Positions 34,751 to 44,996 of a stretch of DNA of 64,000 bases are shown here, piece by piece; position 1 is the stretch's first letter, and each line of letters opens with the position of its first letter. A model generated the notes under the pieces. The model did not search any database. It was not told the DNA's origin and saw nothing but the letters and a program-made list of their open reading frames with translations. The DNA lies in the NCBI GenBank assembly GCA_018368345.1, contig JAGZEK010000008.1:62001-126000 (forward strand), written 5' to 3'. A program made the translations under genes and the position numbers. Source of the DNA: Collinsella sp. Lineage in GTDB: Bacteria > Actinomycetota > Coriobacteriia > Coriobacteriales > Coriobacteriaceae.

Positions 34751-34967
34751 CGGCAGAAAAGGAACGTCCCCAAGTGCCGCCCCAATGACTACCATGGCAA
34801 CGCCGCAGGTAGAGGACGGACAGCGAGCGGGCACCAGAGCGAACAAATTGGCATGAAAAGAGGACGGCATAGACCTTCTGGTCATGCCGTCCTCTTTGAA
34901 TGACAAGTTGTCGCTCTGGTGCCCGCGCAGCGTCGAGCAGTTGCGGCGTTTGGTAAAACGCCGCAAC
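34751..34967 (-). repeat. Composite structured element C-D, copy 2, 3' of lipoprotein gene
   Basis: On the minus strand after the stop at 34971: P0 hairpin (34940-34967, loop TTTTACCAAA), linker GCTCGACGCTGC, P1 (34911-34926 with 34827-34842) and P3 (34857-34897, tip GACC-AGAA-GGTC). TCGCTGTC (34819-34826) follows, then C hairpins (34751-34779, stem CGGCA/TGCCG around GGAACGTCCCC). The stems differ from copy 1 but stay complementary. Confidence 0.8.
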
Positions 34968-34970
34968 AAA

Positions 34971-35528
34971 CTAGCTCAGCATTGCATCCATCATCTCGGA
35001 GTTGACGGAGTCGTCGGCAGACCACTCGCCGTCGTCGTTGCAGGTGTACTTGAAGATAACCGTGGTCTTCCTGGGCTCGGTGGCCTTGGTCACATCGACC
35101 ATAACCTGACCGGCCATCTTGTACAGCTCGTCATCGGAGGGAACCGTATCAAGCGCGGCGACCTTCTCCTGATACTGGGTGGAGAAGTCCTCGACGATCT
35201 TGTTCATGGACTTGCAGGTGATGGAGACCTCGGCGGTCGCGACACCCTTGTCCTCGTCGACCGTCACGTCGCCGATCTCGTAGTCAAAGCCTTCGAGATA
35301 GGTCTTGGCATACTCCTTGGGATCGATACCCAACTGCTCGAACTCGTCGCCCGAAGCCTCCTCCAGACCAGAAAGGAACTCGTCGCCACCGTTCTTGACC
35401 TCGTCAAACTGAGTCGTAAGATCCTCGGTGATGAGTTCCTCGATCGAAGGGCCTCCACAACCGGAAAGCACGACCACGCATGCAACCAAGACGGCCATGA
35501 GGGGCGCAAGCAGCAGCTTCTTTTTCAT
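34971..35528 (-). CDS. Lipoprotein of unknown function
   Basis: A 185-residue lipoprotein from ATG 35528 (GGGAGGAAC upstream). The signal peptide MKKKLLLAPLMAVLVACVVV ends in the lipobox LSGC. The mature part is acidic and mixed helix/strand, resembling DUF5105-like lipoproteins of Firmicutes and Actinobacteria; this likeness is weak. The composite repeat element starts 3 bp after its stop codon. Transcription seems independent of the upstream EIIA gene because of the terminator at 35708. Confidence 0.8.
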   Translation of the reverse strand: MKKKLLLAPLMAVLVACVVVLSGCGGPSIEELITEDLTTQFDEVKNGGDEFLSGLEEASGDEFEQLGIDPKEYAKTYLEGFDYEIGDVTVDEDKGVATAEVSITCKSMNKIVEDFSTQYQEKVAALDTVPSDDELYKMAGQVMVDVTKATEPRKTTVIFKYTCNDDGEWSADDSVNSEMMDAMLS

Positions 35529-35707
35529 GTTGTTCCTCCCAATGAGCGGCACTGCGCTTCCCAGACGCGGCGCACGTTGTAATAAGTAAGCCCATACTAT
35601 CCGCTTATGAACACCCTCGGCAACGCGAAGGCGCGGTCGGTTCGTTTTAGCGTCCGAACGGTTTGCAAGCCCGCCCAACGTGCAATAAAACGCTTCCCCG
35701 CGGTGCA

Positions 35708-35740
35708 ATAAAAAAGGTGGCCGGAAAACCCGACCACCTT
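35708..35740 (-). terminator. Terminator of EIIA(Glc) gene
   Basis: On the minus strand GGTGGTCGG pairs with CCGGCCACC (one wobble) around a short loop and runs into TTTTTT. Confidence 0.9.
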
Positions 35741-35764
35741 TGCACATCCTTTGGATGCCGCAGT

Positions 35765-36301
35765 TTACTTGCGGACGACCTTAACGATGGCGTCACCGGC
35801 GGCGACAGCGGAGTCGGCCTCGACGGCGAGTTCGACATCGGCAAACTCGGCGGTGTTGGACACAGCAACGACGACGCAGTCCTTGTAGCCGGCAGCGGCG
35901 ATCTTGGCGCGGTCGATCTTGAGCATGGGCTGGCCAGCCTTTACGACGTCGTCGGCCTTGACGAAGCCCTCGAAGCCATCGCCGTTCATGTTGACGGTAT
36001 CGACGCCAACATGCACCAGAACCTCGATGCCGCTATCGGACTGCAGACCCACGGCGTGGCCCATGGTGACGGTCACCTTGCCGTCGCAGGGAGCGTAGAC
36101 CAGATCGTCCTCGGGCCACACGGCGCAGCCCTTGCCCAGAACCTCGCCACCAAAGACGGGATCGGGCACGTCGGCCATCTTGATGACCTTGCCCTTGACG
36201 GGCGAGCACAGCACGTCGGCGCCGGCAGAAGCAGAGATGGAGGACGGAGCAGCGGCAGTCGCGGGCTCAGCCTTCTTCTTGAACATGTCAAACAGACCCA
36301 T
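35765..36301 (-). CDS. crr: PTS glucose-type EIIA component
   Basis: A 178-residue stand-alone EIIA(Glc) domain from ATG 36301 (AGAGGAGAA upstream). The phosphorylated histidine is His97 in VLVHVGVDTV and the helper His82 is in TMGHAVGL. An Ala/Ser-rich linker (10-28) precedes the domain. It passes phosphate from HPr to EIIB proteins. The EIIBC at 54986 lacks its own EIIA and may use this one (inference). It lies 140 bp downstream of the GH1 glucosidase gene on the same strand. Confidence 0.93.
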   Translation of the reverse strand: MGLFDMFKKKAEPATAAAPSSISASAGADVLCSPVKGKVIKMADVPDPVFGGEVLGKGCAVWPEDDLVYAPCDGKVTVTMGHAVGLQSDSGIEVLVHVGVDTVNMNGDGFEGFVKADDVVKAGQPMLKIDRAKIAAAGYKDCVVVAVSNTAEFADVELAVEADSAVAAGDAIVKVVRK

Positions 36302-36441
36302 ACGTTTTCTCCTCTTGATTAAGCGCAACGTTGTGCGCATGCCTATGGTGATTATAGTGCCAAATGGTTCAAATGCTAAGGTGGGGACTCGAATCGCGAG
36401 CCCATCCCAACGCTTTTCCCCGGTGGCACTCATATTGTCGA

Positions 36442-39050
<2,609 letters not shown>

Positions 39051-39164
39051 GGCTTGCCAATCGTTGATTTGGTCATAGTTCGTCGTGATTCAGATATTAG
39101 CAGAACGCGCCGACGCGTCCATAATCTGTGCTATGCAGCAGACCGATCGAGCCAAGGAGAATCC

Positions 39165-41756
39165 ATGACCGCGTACTATCAGCAGGTGCTCGAGGGCACA
39201 TACGACAACCACGTGCTTCCGTTTTTGTGGATGAAGGGCGAGAGCCATAAGACCATTGCCGAGTATCTGGAAAAGATCGCCGGCGCCGACATCCACGAGG
39301 TCTGCCTCGAAAGCCGCCCACACCCCGATTTTTGCGGCGAGGGCTGGTGGCGCGACTTGCGCTTTGTCATTGACGAGTGCAAGCAGCTGGGCCTTAAGCT
39401 CTGGATCTTGGACGACGCGCACTTCCCCACGGGCTTTGCCAACGGCGCCGTCAAGGAGGCCGTGCCCGAGCTCCGCAAGATCGTGCTCACGCACCGCACG
39501 TTCGACATCGTGGGTCCCACGTCCGCCGCGAGCATCGCGCTCGCCAACATGCTCGACAAAACAGAGCGCTTCTACGGCGTGACATTTATGCAGGACGGCA
39601 GCCCCGTCGACGTCGCTTACCGAGTAATCGACGATGCAGACGGCAACCCCAGCCGCCTGGTCTTCGATGCACCTGCGGGCCTCACGCAGGCATGCGTGAT
39701 GTTCACGAGCGGCAAGACCTCCTACAACGAGGACTACATCAATATGGTCGACCGCGCCTCGGTGGCGCAGCTCATCGATGCTGTCTACGAGCCGCATTTT
39801 GAGCATCTGGGCGATGAGTTTGGCAAGACGATCCTGGGCTTTTTCTCCGATGAGCCCGGATTTGCCAACGAGAAGGGCACCACGGGCCCCGATGGCATCT
39901 CGGACACGCTCATCGGCAAGGCCACCGCGCCCCTACCCTGGTCGGCCGAGCTTGAGCGTCGCCTACGCGCGGCACTGGGCGAGCGCTACCTGGCCGAGCT
40001 CCCGCACCTGTGGGACCGCGAGCCGGCCGGCGCGCACGTACGCCACGTCTATATGGACATCGCGAGCACCCTCTATAAGGAGTGCTTCTGCGACCAGCTC
40101 GGAGACTGGTGCCGCGCGCGCGGCGTGCAGTACATCGGCCACGTTATCGAGGACAAGGACTGCCACGCGCGCCTGGGCGTGGGCGCCGGGCACTACTTCC
40201 GCGCCGTGGGCGGTCAGGACATGGCGGGCGTCGACATCGTGATCAACCAGCTGGTACCCGGCATGGACCGCGGCCTTCACAGCTACGGACGCGGCGTGTG
40301 GGACCTCGAGTTCTATAACTACGTGCTGCCCAAGCTGGGCTCCTCGGCAGCACACCTCGACCCCAAAAAGCAGGGGCGCTGCATGGCCGAGGTCTTTGGC
40401 GCATTTGGATGGCACGAAGGCCTACGCGAGATGAAGTGGATCGCCGATCATTTTTTGGTGCGCGGCGTCAATTGGTTTGTGCCGCATGCCTTTAGCATGG
40501 CCGCCTTCCCCGACTGGGACTGCCCGCCGCATTTCTATGCGCATGGCCAAAACCCCCAGTTTGCACACTTTGGGCAGCTCATGAGCTACATGAACCGTAC
40601 GGCGAGCCTGCTGAGCGGCGGGCGCGCAACGACCCCGGTGGCGCTTCTCTGCCATGCGGACGCCGAGTGGGCAGGCGAGGCGAACTTTATGCAGCATGCC
40701 GCCTCCGAGCTTTTGCGCGCGCAGGTCGACTTTGACATCGTGCCGGCAGAGGCATTTGAGGACGCAGGGCGCTATGCCGTTGAAATTGCCGCAGACGGTA
40801 GCGGCTTTAGCGTGAACGGCCAGGCATACCGCTGCCTGGTGATGCCCGGAGCCGAGTTTGTCGGCGGAGCCGTGCTCGACTTTGCCGCGCGTGCCGCAGC
40901 CGCAGGTGTTGCCGTGTACGCGCTGGATGAGTTGCCGAACAAGCGCTACGACGGTGACACTGCAAGCCGCGAGGGCTTTGCCTCCCTGGATGCAGCCGCG
41001 GTCGCCGACATCAAGCTCCTGGCGACCACCGAGCTCGCAGACACACTTGCCAATACCGGCATGCAGACCGTGGTTTGCGCCGAGCCCCAGTCCTGGCTGC
41101 GCGCACTGCGCTACGAGCGGGCGGGCGAGAGCTATCTGATGCTCGTCAACGAGCATCCCAAGCAGGGTATCTCCACTCAGATTGCGCTTGCCGACGGCAC
41201 ACCCGTTGCAGGCGCGCGCCTCGACCTGCTCAACGGCACCGAGCCCGCCGCCTTTGACGGCACGCTCGAGCTGGCTCCCTACGAGAGCTGCATCGTGGTC
41301 CTTGGGGCTACAGGTTCCGTTGCTGTGGCAACCGCCGAAGACGAAGCCACATGCGTCGACGGGCCCTGGGCGGTTGCCTTCTCTGCCCCTGGCACCGATG
41401 CCTTTGGCGAGTCTGTTGAGCTTGCAGACCTGCACGACCTTTCCTCGGCCGAGTTCCCCGGCAAGGCCGGCACATTCCGCTACCGGGCCTCCTTTGTCCT
41501 GGGCGAAGCGGCCACCCGCACCGTCATCGACCTTGGCGAGGTCTTTGAGACCGCAACCGTCACCCTCGACGGCAAATCCCTCGGCACCCGCATCTGTCCG
41601 CCTTACCGCTTTGAGGCCGCCGCACTTTTAGCCGGCGAGCACGCGCTTACGATCGATATCATCAACACCCTCGACCACGCCGTCCCCGACATGTTCGGCA
41701 TGACCGAGCCCTCCGATCCCAGCGGCCTCTTGGGGCCCGTACGCGTGCTCGGATAG
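39165..41756 (+). CDS. Large glycosidase, GH106 alpha-L-rhamnosidase-like
   Basis: An 863-residue protein from ATG 39165 (CCAAGGAGA upstream). It has a catalytic barrel in the first half (PFLWMKGESHKTIAEYLEKI, WWRDLRFVIDEC, ILDDAHFPTG, GFFSDEPGF), a middle glutamine-amidotransferase-like region, and a C-terminal jelly-roll (KAGTFRYRASFVLGE, IDIINTLDHAVPD). This order matches GH106-type enzymes. No signal peptide is visible, so it would work on imported oligosaccharides. Flanking AraC and RpiR regulators suggest sugar control. Confidence 0.68.
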   Translation: MTAYYQQVLEGTYDNHVLPFLWMKGESHKTIAEYLEKIAGADIHEVCLESRPHPDFCGEGWWRDLRFVIDECKQLGLKLWILDDAHFPTGFANGAVKEAVPELRKIVLTHRTFDIVGPTSAASIALANMLDKTERFYGVTFMQDGSPVDVAYRVIDDADGNPSRLVFDAPAGLTQACVMFTSGKTSYNEDYINMVDRASVAQLIDAVYEPHFEHLGDEFGKTILGFFSDEPGFANEKGTTGPDGISDTLIGKATAPLPWSAELERRLRAALGERYLAELPHLWDREPAGAHVRHVYMDIASTLYKECFCDQLGDWCRARGVQYIGHVIEDKDCHARLGVGAGHYFRAVGGQDMAGVDIVINQLVPGMDRGLHSYGRGVWDLEFYNYVLPKLGSSAAHLDPKKQGRCMAEVFGAFGWHEGLREMKWIADHFLVRGVNWFVPHAFSMAAFPDWDCPPHFYAHGQNPQFAHFGQLMSYMNRTASLLSGGRATTPVALLCHADAEWAGEANFMQHAASELLRAQVDFDIVPAEAFEDAGRYAVEIAADGSGFSVNGQAYRCLVMPGAEFVGGAVLDFAARAAAAGVAVYALDELPNKRYDGDTASREGFASLDAAAVADIKLLATTELADTLANTGMQTVVCAEPQSWLRALRYERAGESYLMLVNEHPKQGISTQIALADGTPVAGARLDLLNGTEPAAFDGTLELAPYESCIVVLGATGSVAVATAEDEATCVDGPWAVAFSAPGTDAFGESVELADLHDLSSAEFPGKAGTFRYRASFVLGEAATRTVIDLGEVFETATVTLDGKSLGTRICPPYRFEAAALLAGEHALTIDIINTLDHAVPDMFGMTEPSDPSGLLGPVRVLG

Positions 41757-41764
41757 CAGCCCGA

Positions 41765-41852
41765 GCGCAAACAACTCGGGCAGGGCACGCCCTATGTTGA
41801 GCCCGCGCAGCGTCGAGCGGTCCGTCGTTCATAGACCGGCGGACCAAAACTC
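41765..41852. repeat. Partial composite element (D-like remnant)
   Basis: On the minus strand a P0-like hairpin (GGTCCG with CGGACC, about 41818-41844) is followed by the linker GCTCGACGCTGC shared with copies 1 and 2, then a GCGGGC start of P1. The inner part is replaced by other small hairpins (CCCGAG with CTCGGG). It follows the GH106-like gene, here in the opposite orientation. Confidence 0.55.
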
Positions 41853-41920
41853 CCAGCCAAGCCGAACGTTTTATTTATCGCTATGATTGGTTTATCGCGA
41901 CGCAAACGCATAGGAGCCAT

Positions 41921-42775
41921 ATGGATATCAGGCGAAAGATCACGCAGGGCAAAAGCCTCACCCCCACCGAGCAACAACTTGGGCGAACGGCCCTCGCCAT
42001 GGGCGAGGATGTGCGCGGGCTTTCCATTAAGGAATTTGCCGCGCGCACCAACGTTTCCGTTGCGAGCGTGCACCGTTTTTGCAAAAAGCTCGGCCTCGAG
42101 GGCTTCAAAGATCTCAAGGTCGAGCTCATCCGCCAGGCGACCGAGGCGGGCAACCGGCGCGACGTGGACATCAACTTTCCCTTCGATGCCACCTCCACCC
42201 CTGCGCAGGTGATGGAGCGCATGGAGGGGCTCTACCAGACCACCTTGGCCGAAACGCAGGAGCTGCTCGACCCTGCACAGCTCGACCACGCCGCCAAGCT
42301 CATCATGCGCGCCGGCACCGTGGACATCTACACGGGCTCGCATAACCTGTATCCAGCGGGAATGTTCCGCGATCGCCTGCTTTCCGCCGGCAAAAGCGCG
42401 ACGTGCCACGACAGCGTCGAGGCGCAGGTGCGCACGGCGCTCGCCTCGGGTCCCGACCATGTGGCAATCGTCATCTCCTACAGCGGCCTTGCCCCCAACC
42501 TCAAGGAGATCTTGCCGATCCTTAGCAGTCGACATGTCCCGGTCATCGTCATCGGCACGCCGCACTGTGCCCGCATTCACCCCGGCTTTGCCGCCTATCT
42601 CACGGTAAGCGACCACGAGAGCATGACGCACCGCATCACGCAGTTCGCCAGCCATATCGCCGTGCAATACGTACTCGATTCGCTCTATAGCAGCTACTTT
42701 GCCAAAGATTATGCCCGCTGCTCCGAGTTCCTAGAGCGCTCGTTTCCCTACACCCGCCTGCCCGGGCTTAAGTAG
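41921..42775 (+). CDS. RpiR/MurR-family transcriptional regulator
   Basis: A 284-residue protein: an N-terminal RpiR HTH (about 1-80, SIKEFAARTNVSVASVHRFCKKLGL) and a C-terminal SIS sugar-phosphate domain (about 115-250, MRAGTVDIYTGSHN, AIVISYSGLAPNLKEIL). Such regulators sense phosphosugars. It follows the GH106-like gene by 164 bp on the same strand, so it may control that locus or the nearby GH1-EIIA genes. Confidence 0.92.
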   Translation: MDIRRKITQGKSLTPTEQQLGRTALAMGEDVRGLSIKEFAARTNVSVASVHRFCKKLGLEGFKDLKVELIRQATEAGNRRDVDINFPFDATSTPAQVMERMEGLYQTTLAETQELLDPAQLDHAAKLIMRAGTVDIYTGSHNLYPAGMFRDRLLSAGKSATCHDSVEAQVRTALASGPDHVAIVISYSGLAPNLKEILPILSSRHVPVIVIGTPHCARIHPGFAAYLTVSDHESMTHRITQFASHIAVQYVLDSLYSSYFAKDYARCSEFLERSFPYTRLPGLK

Positions 42776-42808
42776 CGACGAGCGTGGATTTTCGGACACT
42801 AGCCTAAC

Positions 42809-42872
42809 GAGCGTGGATAATCTCCCATTTTGAGCCCGCACACAGGCCAAAACCGGGAGATTATCCACGCTC
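42809..42872. repeat. GAGCGTGGAT inverted repeat (family H)
   Basis: Perfect 18-bp arms at 42809-42826 and 42855-42872 lie between the convergent rpiR and HTH-Dfx genes. A partial copy (CGAGCGTGGATTTT) is just upstream at 42778, and another (CGAGCGCGGATTTTTAGACGCTC region) is at about 43647-43668. Confidence 0.8.
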
Positions 42873-42918
42873 ATTTTGGGTCCCCCGGGAACGCATGAGG
42901 AGGGCGGATAGACAGCCG

Positions 42919-43539
42919 TTATTTGCGAGGCGTCAGCGACGTAAAGAGTCCGTGTTGGTTGCAGTAAAGATATATCCTGCCGCGCCCGGTAATATGGAAG
43001 CGCGGCTGCACCGATTGCTCTGGATAGAGCTTCTTAAAGCAGATGCCGTCCATAGTCGCATATGCCACAAAGCTAATGTAGTGATCCTTGGTCATGGGAT
43101 GATCGAGCGTGACGTACCAATCGTCCTCGATGCGCTCGATGGAAAAGGCGTGGTCCGCGTCCGGCTCTTCGGCCTCCTGGGGAAACATCGTGGAGCCACA
43201 GCAGCTAAAGCTGCCTTCTCCGAGCGCGTGCACAACGTTTCCGCAGATAGGGCAAACGTAAAAGACGCCTTTGAGCATATTGCCTGCACGGTTGGCGTTG
43301 GCCCGAATGTCACCAGCCAAAAGCTCGGCCACGCTTATGCCGAGTCTCTGGGCCAAAGGCTCAACGAGGGAAATGTCGGGAAGGCCGCGGCCGGATTCCC
43401 ACTTGCTGACGGCTTTATCGGTCACGCCAAGGCTTTCCGCCAGGGCGCGCTGGGTGAGGCCGCGCTCTTCGCGCAGCTGCTTGATGGCATGCGCTGCCAA
43501 AAAAGTATGGGAGGCATTGGTTTGCCGTGTCTGGTTCAT
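42919..43539 (-). CDS. XRE-type HTH fused to desulfoferrodoxin (superoxide reductase) domain
   Basis: A 206-residue protein. Residues 15-72 form an XRE helix-turn-helix (LREERGLTQRALAESLGVTDKAVSKWE). Residues 93-118 form a desulforedoxin-type iron site (CPIC at 96-99, CC at 113-114). Residues 128-203 carry the superoxide reductase iron ligands His130, His147 (HPM), His153 (HYI), Cys193 and His196 (CNQHG). All five catalytic-centre ligands seem present. It may be a regulator that senses superoxide or oxygen through iron, or an enzyme with a DNA-binding tail. The ATG at 43539 is the likeliest start; 43596 is possible, as neither has a strong ribosome site. Confidence 0.85.
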   Translation of the reverse strand: MNQTRQTNASHTFLAAHAIKQLREERGLTQRALAESLGVTDKAVSKWESGRGLPDISLVEPLAQRLGISVAELLAGDIRANANRAGNMLKGVFYVCPICGNVVHALGEGSFSCCGSTMFPQEAEEPDADHAFSIERIEDDWYVTLDHPMTKDHYISFVAYATMDGICFKKLYPEQSVQPRFHITGRGRIYLYCNQHGLFTSLTPRK

Positions 43540-43676
43540 GGGCTGTCCAATCAAATTGAAGAAATGGAGTGAACCGGTTCGACAGTCAGTATCCATTTGA
43601 AGGCCAGGCTCGACAACCTACGCTGCGTAGACATGCGCCAATCGAACGAGCGCGGATTTTTAGACGCTCATCCTGA

Positions 43677-43896
43677 GTAGTCATTTAAGAACGTCCCCAA
43701 CTACCACATCAGGAGTGTCCCCAGGTGCCGGCAAAAAAGGAACGTCCCCAAGTGCCGCCCCTTGCCAGCAACGGGAGTGCCGATGTCTTGGCAACGACAG
43801 CGAGCGGGTCGCATTTGAGACAAGGTGACGTGAAACGAAAGGGCGCTGACCTTCTGGTCGCGCCCTTGAAGTTGAACGTCAGATTGTCCAAATGCG
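43677..43896 (-). repeat. Composite structured element C-D, copy 3, overlapping the pyrE 3' end
   Basis: P1 pairs 43886-43896 with 43810-43821 (one bulge), P2 pairs 43876-43881 with 43826-43831, and P3 is 43839-43867 with the tip GACC-AGAA-GGTC. TCGCTGTC is at 43796-43803, followed by C hairpins at 43729-43757 and 43677-43704. P0 is missing. The last pyrE codons and stop (43879-43881) lie inside P1 and P2. With the HTH-Dfx leader this fills the gene-free stretch 43540-43878. Confidence 0.8.
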
Positions 43897-44562
43897 CTGC
43901 TCGTAGTAGGCGTCGATAGCGGCCTTGAGCTCGTCATCGATGACGACTTTGCCGTCGATCTCGTGGTTGTAGAGGGTCTCGACGACCTCGGCCATGGAGA
44001 CGATGCTCGCGACGGGGAAACCGTACTTGGCCTCGATCTCCTTCTGCGCGGTGGTCACGCCACCCTTGCCGACCTCCATGCGGTTGAGGGACACGATGAG
44101 GCCCTTGATCTCGACATCGGCAGCAGCCTTGACCTTGGGATAGGTCTCGTCGATGGACTTACCGCTGGTGGTGACGTCCTCGACCATGACCACGCGGTCG
44201 CCGTCCTGGGGCTCGTAGCCCAGCAGGTTGCCCTTGTCGGCGCCGTGGTCCTTGGCCTCCTTGCGGTCGCAGCAGTACTTGACCTCCTTGCCGTACAGCT
44301 CGTGGTAGGCAATTGCGGTCACGACGGCCAGCGGAATACCCTTGTAGGCCGGTCCAAACAGCACGTCAAAGTCGTCGCCAAAGTTATCGTGGATGGCCTG
44401 GGCGTAATACTCGCCCAGCTTCTTGAGCTGGTAGCCCGTCACGTAAGCGCCGGCGTTCATAAAGAACGGGGACTGACGGCCGCTCTTGAGCGTAAAGCTG
44501 CCGAATTTAAGAACGTCGGACTCAACCATGAACTTGATGAACTCTTGCTTGTAAGCCTCCAT
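43879..44562 (-). CDS. pyrE: Orotate phosphoribosyltransferase
   Basis: A 227-residue enzyme that joins orotate and PRPP to orotidine monophosphate in pyrimidine synthesis. Visible motifs are LKSGRQSPFFMNAG, FGPAYKGIPL, YCCDRKEAKDHG and the PRPP loop VVMVEDVTTSGKSIDE. The ATG at 44562 follows GAGAGGAG. The last residues IWTI and the stop codon are encoded within the composite repeat. No other pyr gene is adjacent. Confidence 0.95.
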   Translation of the reverse strand: MEAYKQEFIKFMVESDVLKFGSFTLKSGRQSPFFMNAGAYVTGYQLKKLGEYYAQAIHDNFGDDFDVLFGPAYKGIPLAVVTAIAYHELYGKEVKYCCDRKEAKDHGADKGNLLGYEPQDGDRVVMVEDVTTSGKSIDETYPKVKAAADVEIKGLIVSLNRMEVGKGGVTTAQKEIEAKYGFPVASIVSMAEVVETLYNHEIDGKVVIDDELKAAIDAYYEQRIWTI

Positions 44563-44691
44563 GCGGGCTCCTCTCGTAATCGCGTACGTGCCTTCCAGTT
44601 TAGCGCAGGCAGGGCGCGTTGCGGGCGCGCTTTGGGGCCTCGGCATTCTGTAAAGGCTTTGTCAGGGGCAATGGTTTTCCAAACATTGGGG

Positions 44692-44720
44692 TTGACACGG
44701 CAAACCCCCTCATCAAGAAT
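44692..44720 (+). promoter_or_regulatory. Possible sigma-70-type promoter ahead of the mini-ORF and Mg2+ ATPase
   Basis: TTGACA at 44692-44697, a 17-bp spacer and AAGAAT at 44715-44720. The -35 box is perfect and the -10 box weak. Apart from this, the mini-ORF and an A hairpin, the gap 44563-44996 shows nothing. Confidence 0.45.
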
Positions 44721-44786
44721 ACGGGCGGATTGTAACGGGTACGAGATACCCAAAGCGCGCCGCGCCCGGCCTTAAGGAGGTGTGCC

Positions 44787-44858
44787 ATGGAAGGCAGTCA
44801 TAGTCGAAAAACCTGCATGTCGCCCTCGGCACGCCGCGAGGATTCCGCGCACGCATAA
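44787..44858 (+). CDS. Candidate 23-residue leader peptide upstream of Mg2+ ATPase
   Basis: A short frame, MEGSHSRKTCMSPSARREDS then AHA, begins 7 nt after TTAAGGAGG, one of the best ribosome sites in the window. It ends 138 bp before the ATPase start, with a strong hairpin (44880-44915) in between. Leader peptides control mgtA in enterobacteria; this one is not similar in sequence, so attenuation is only a proposal. Confidence 0.45.
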   Translation: MEGSHSRKTCMSPSARREDSAHA

Positions 44859-44879
44859 GCGCCAACAGCCGATCGTCAA

Positions 44880-44915
44880 AACCACCACAAAGGTGCCTGT
44901 CCCTTTGTGGTGGTT
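44880..44915. repeat. CCACCACAAAGG hairpin, family A copy 2
   Basis: Perfect 14-bp arms (AACCACCACAAAGG and its complement) around TGCCTGTC. It lies in the leader of the Mg2+ ATPase gene. Confidence 0.9.
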
Positions 44916-44996
44916 CGAAAGCATGACGTGAGCGACATCTAGTTTTTTGAAGCACATACGACACGTACGCTAACTCCCTTCAACAAGGAGGACCCT

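Noticed and set aside
34554..34903. Overlapping short open frames after the HAD phosphatase gene
   Set aside because: They run through the hairpin array and composite element and follow the repeats, not a coding pattern.
36356..36430. tRNA-like sequence with a GATTCGAGTCCCC stretch on the minus strand
   Set aside because: The T-stem does not pair and no anticodon arm can be placed; only a weak AGTGCCA/TGGCACT inverted repeat remains.
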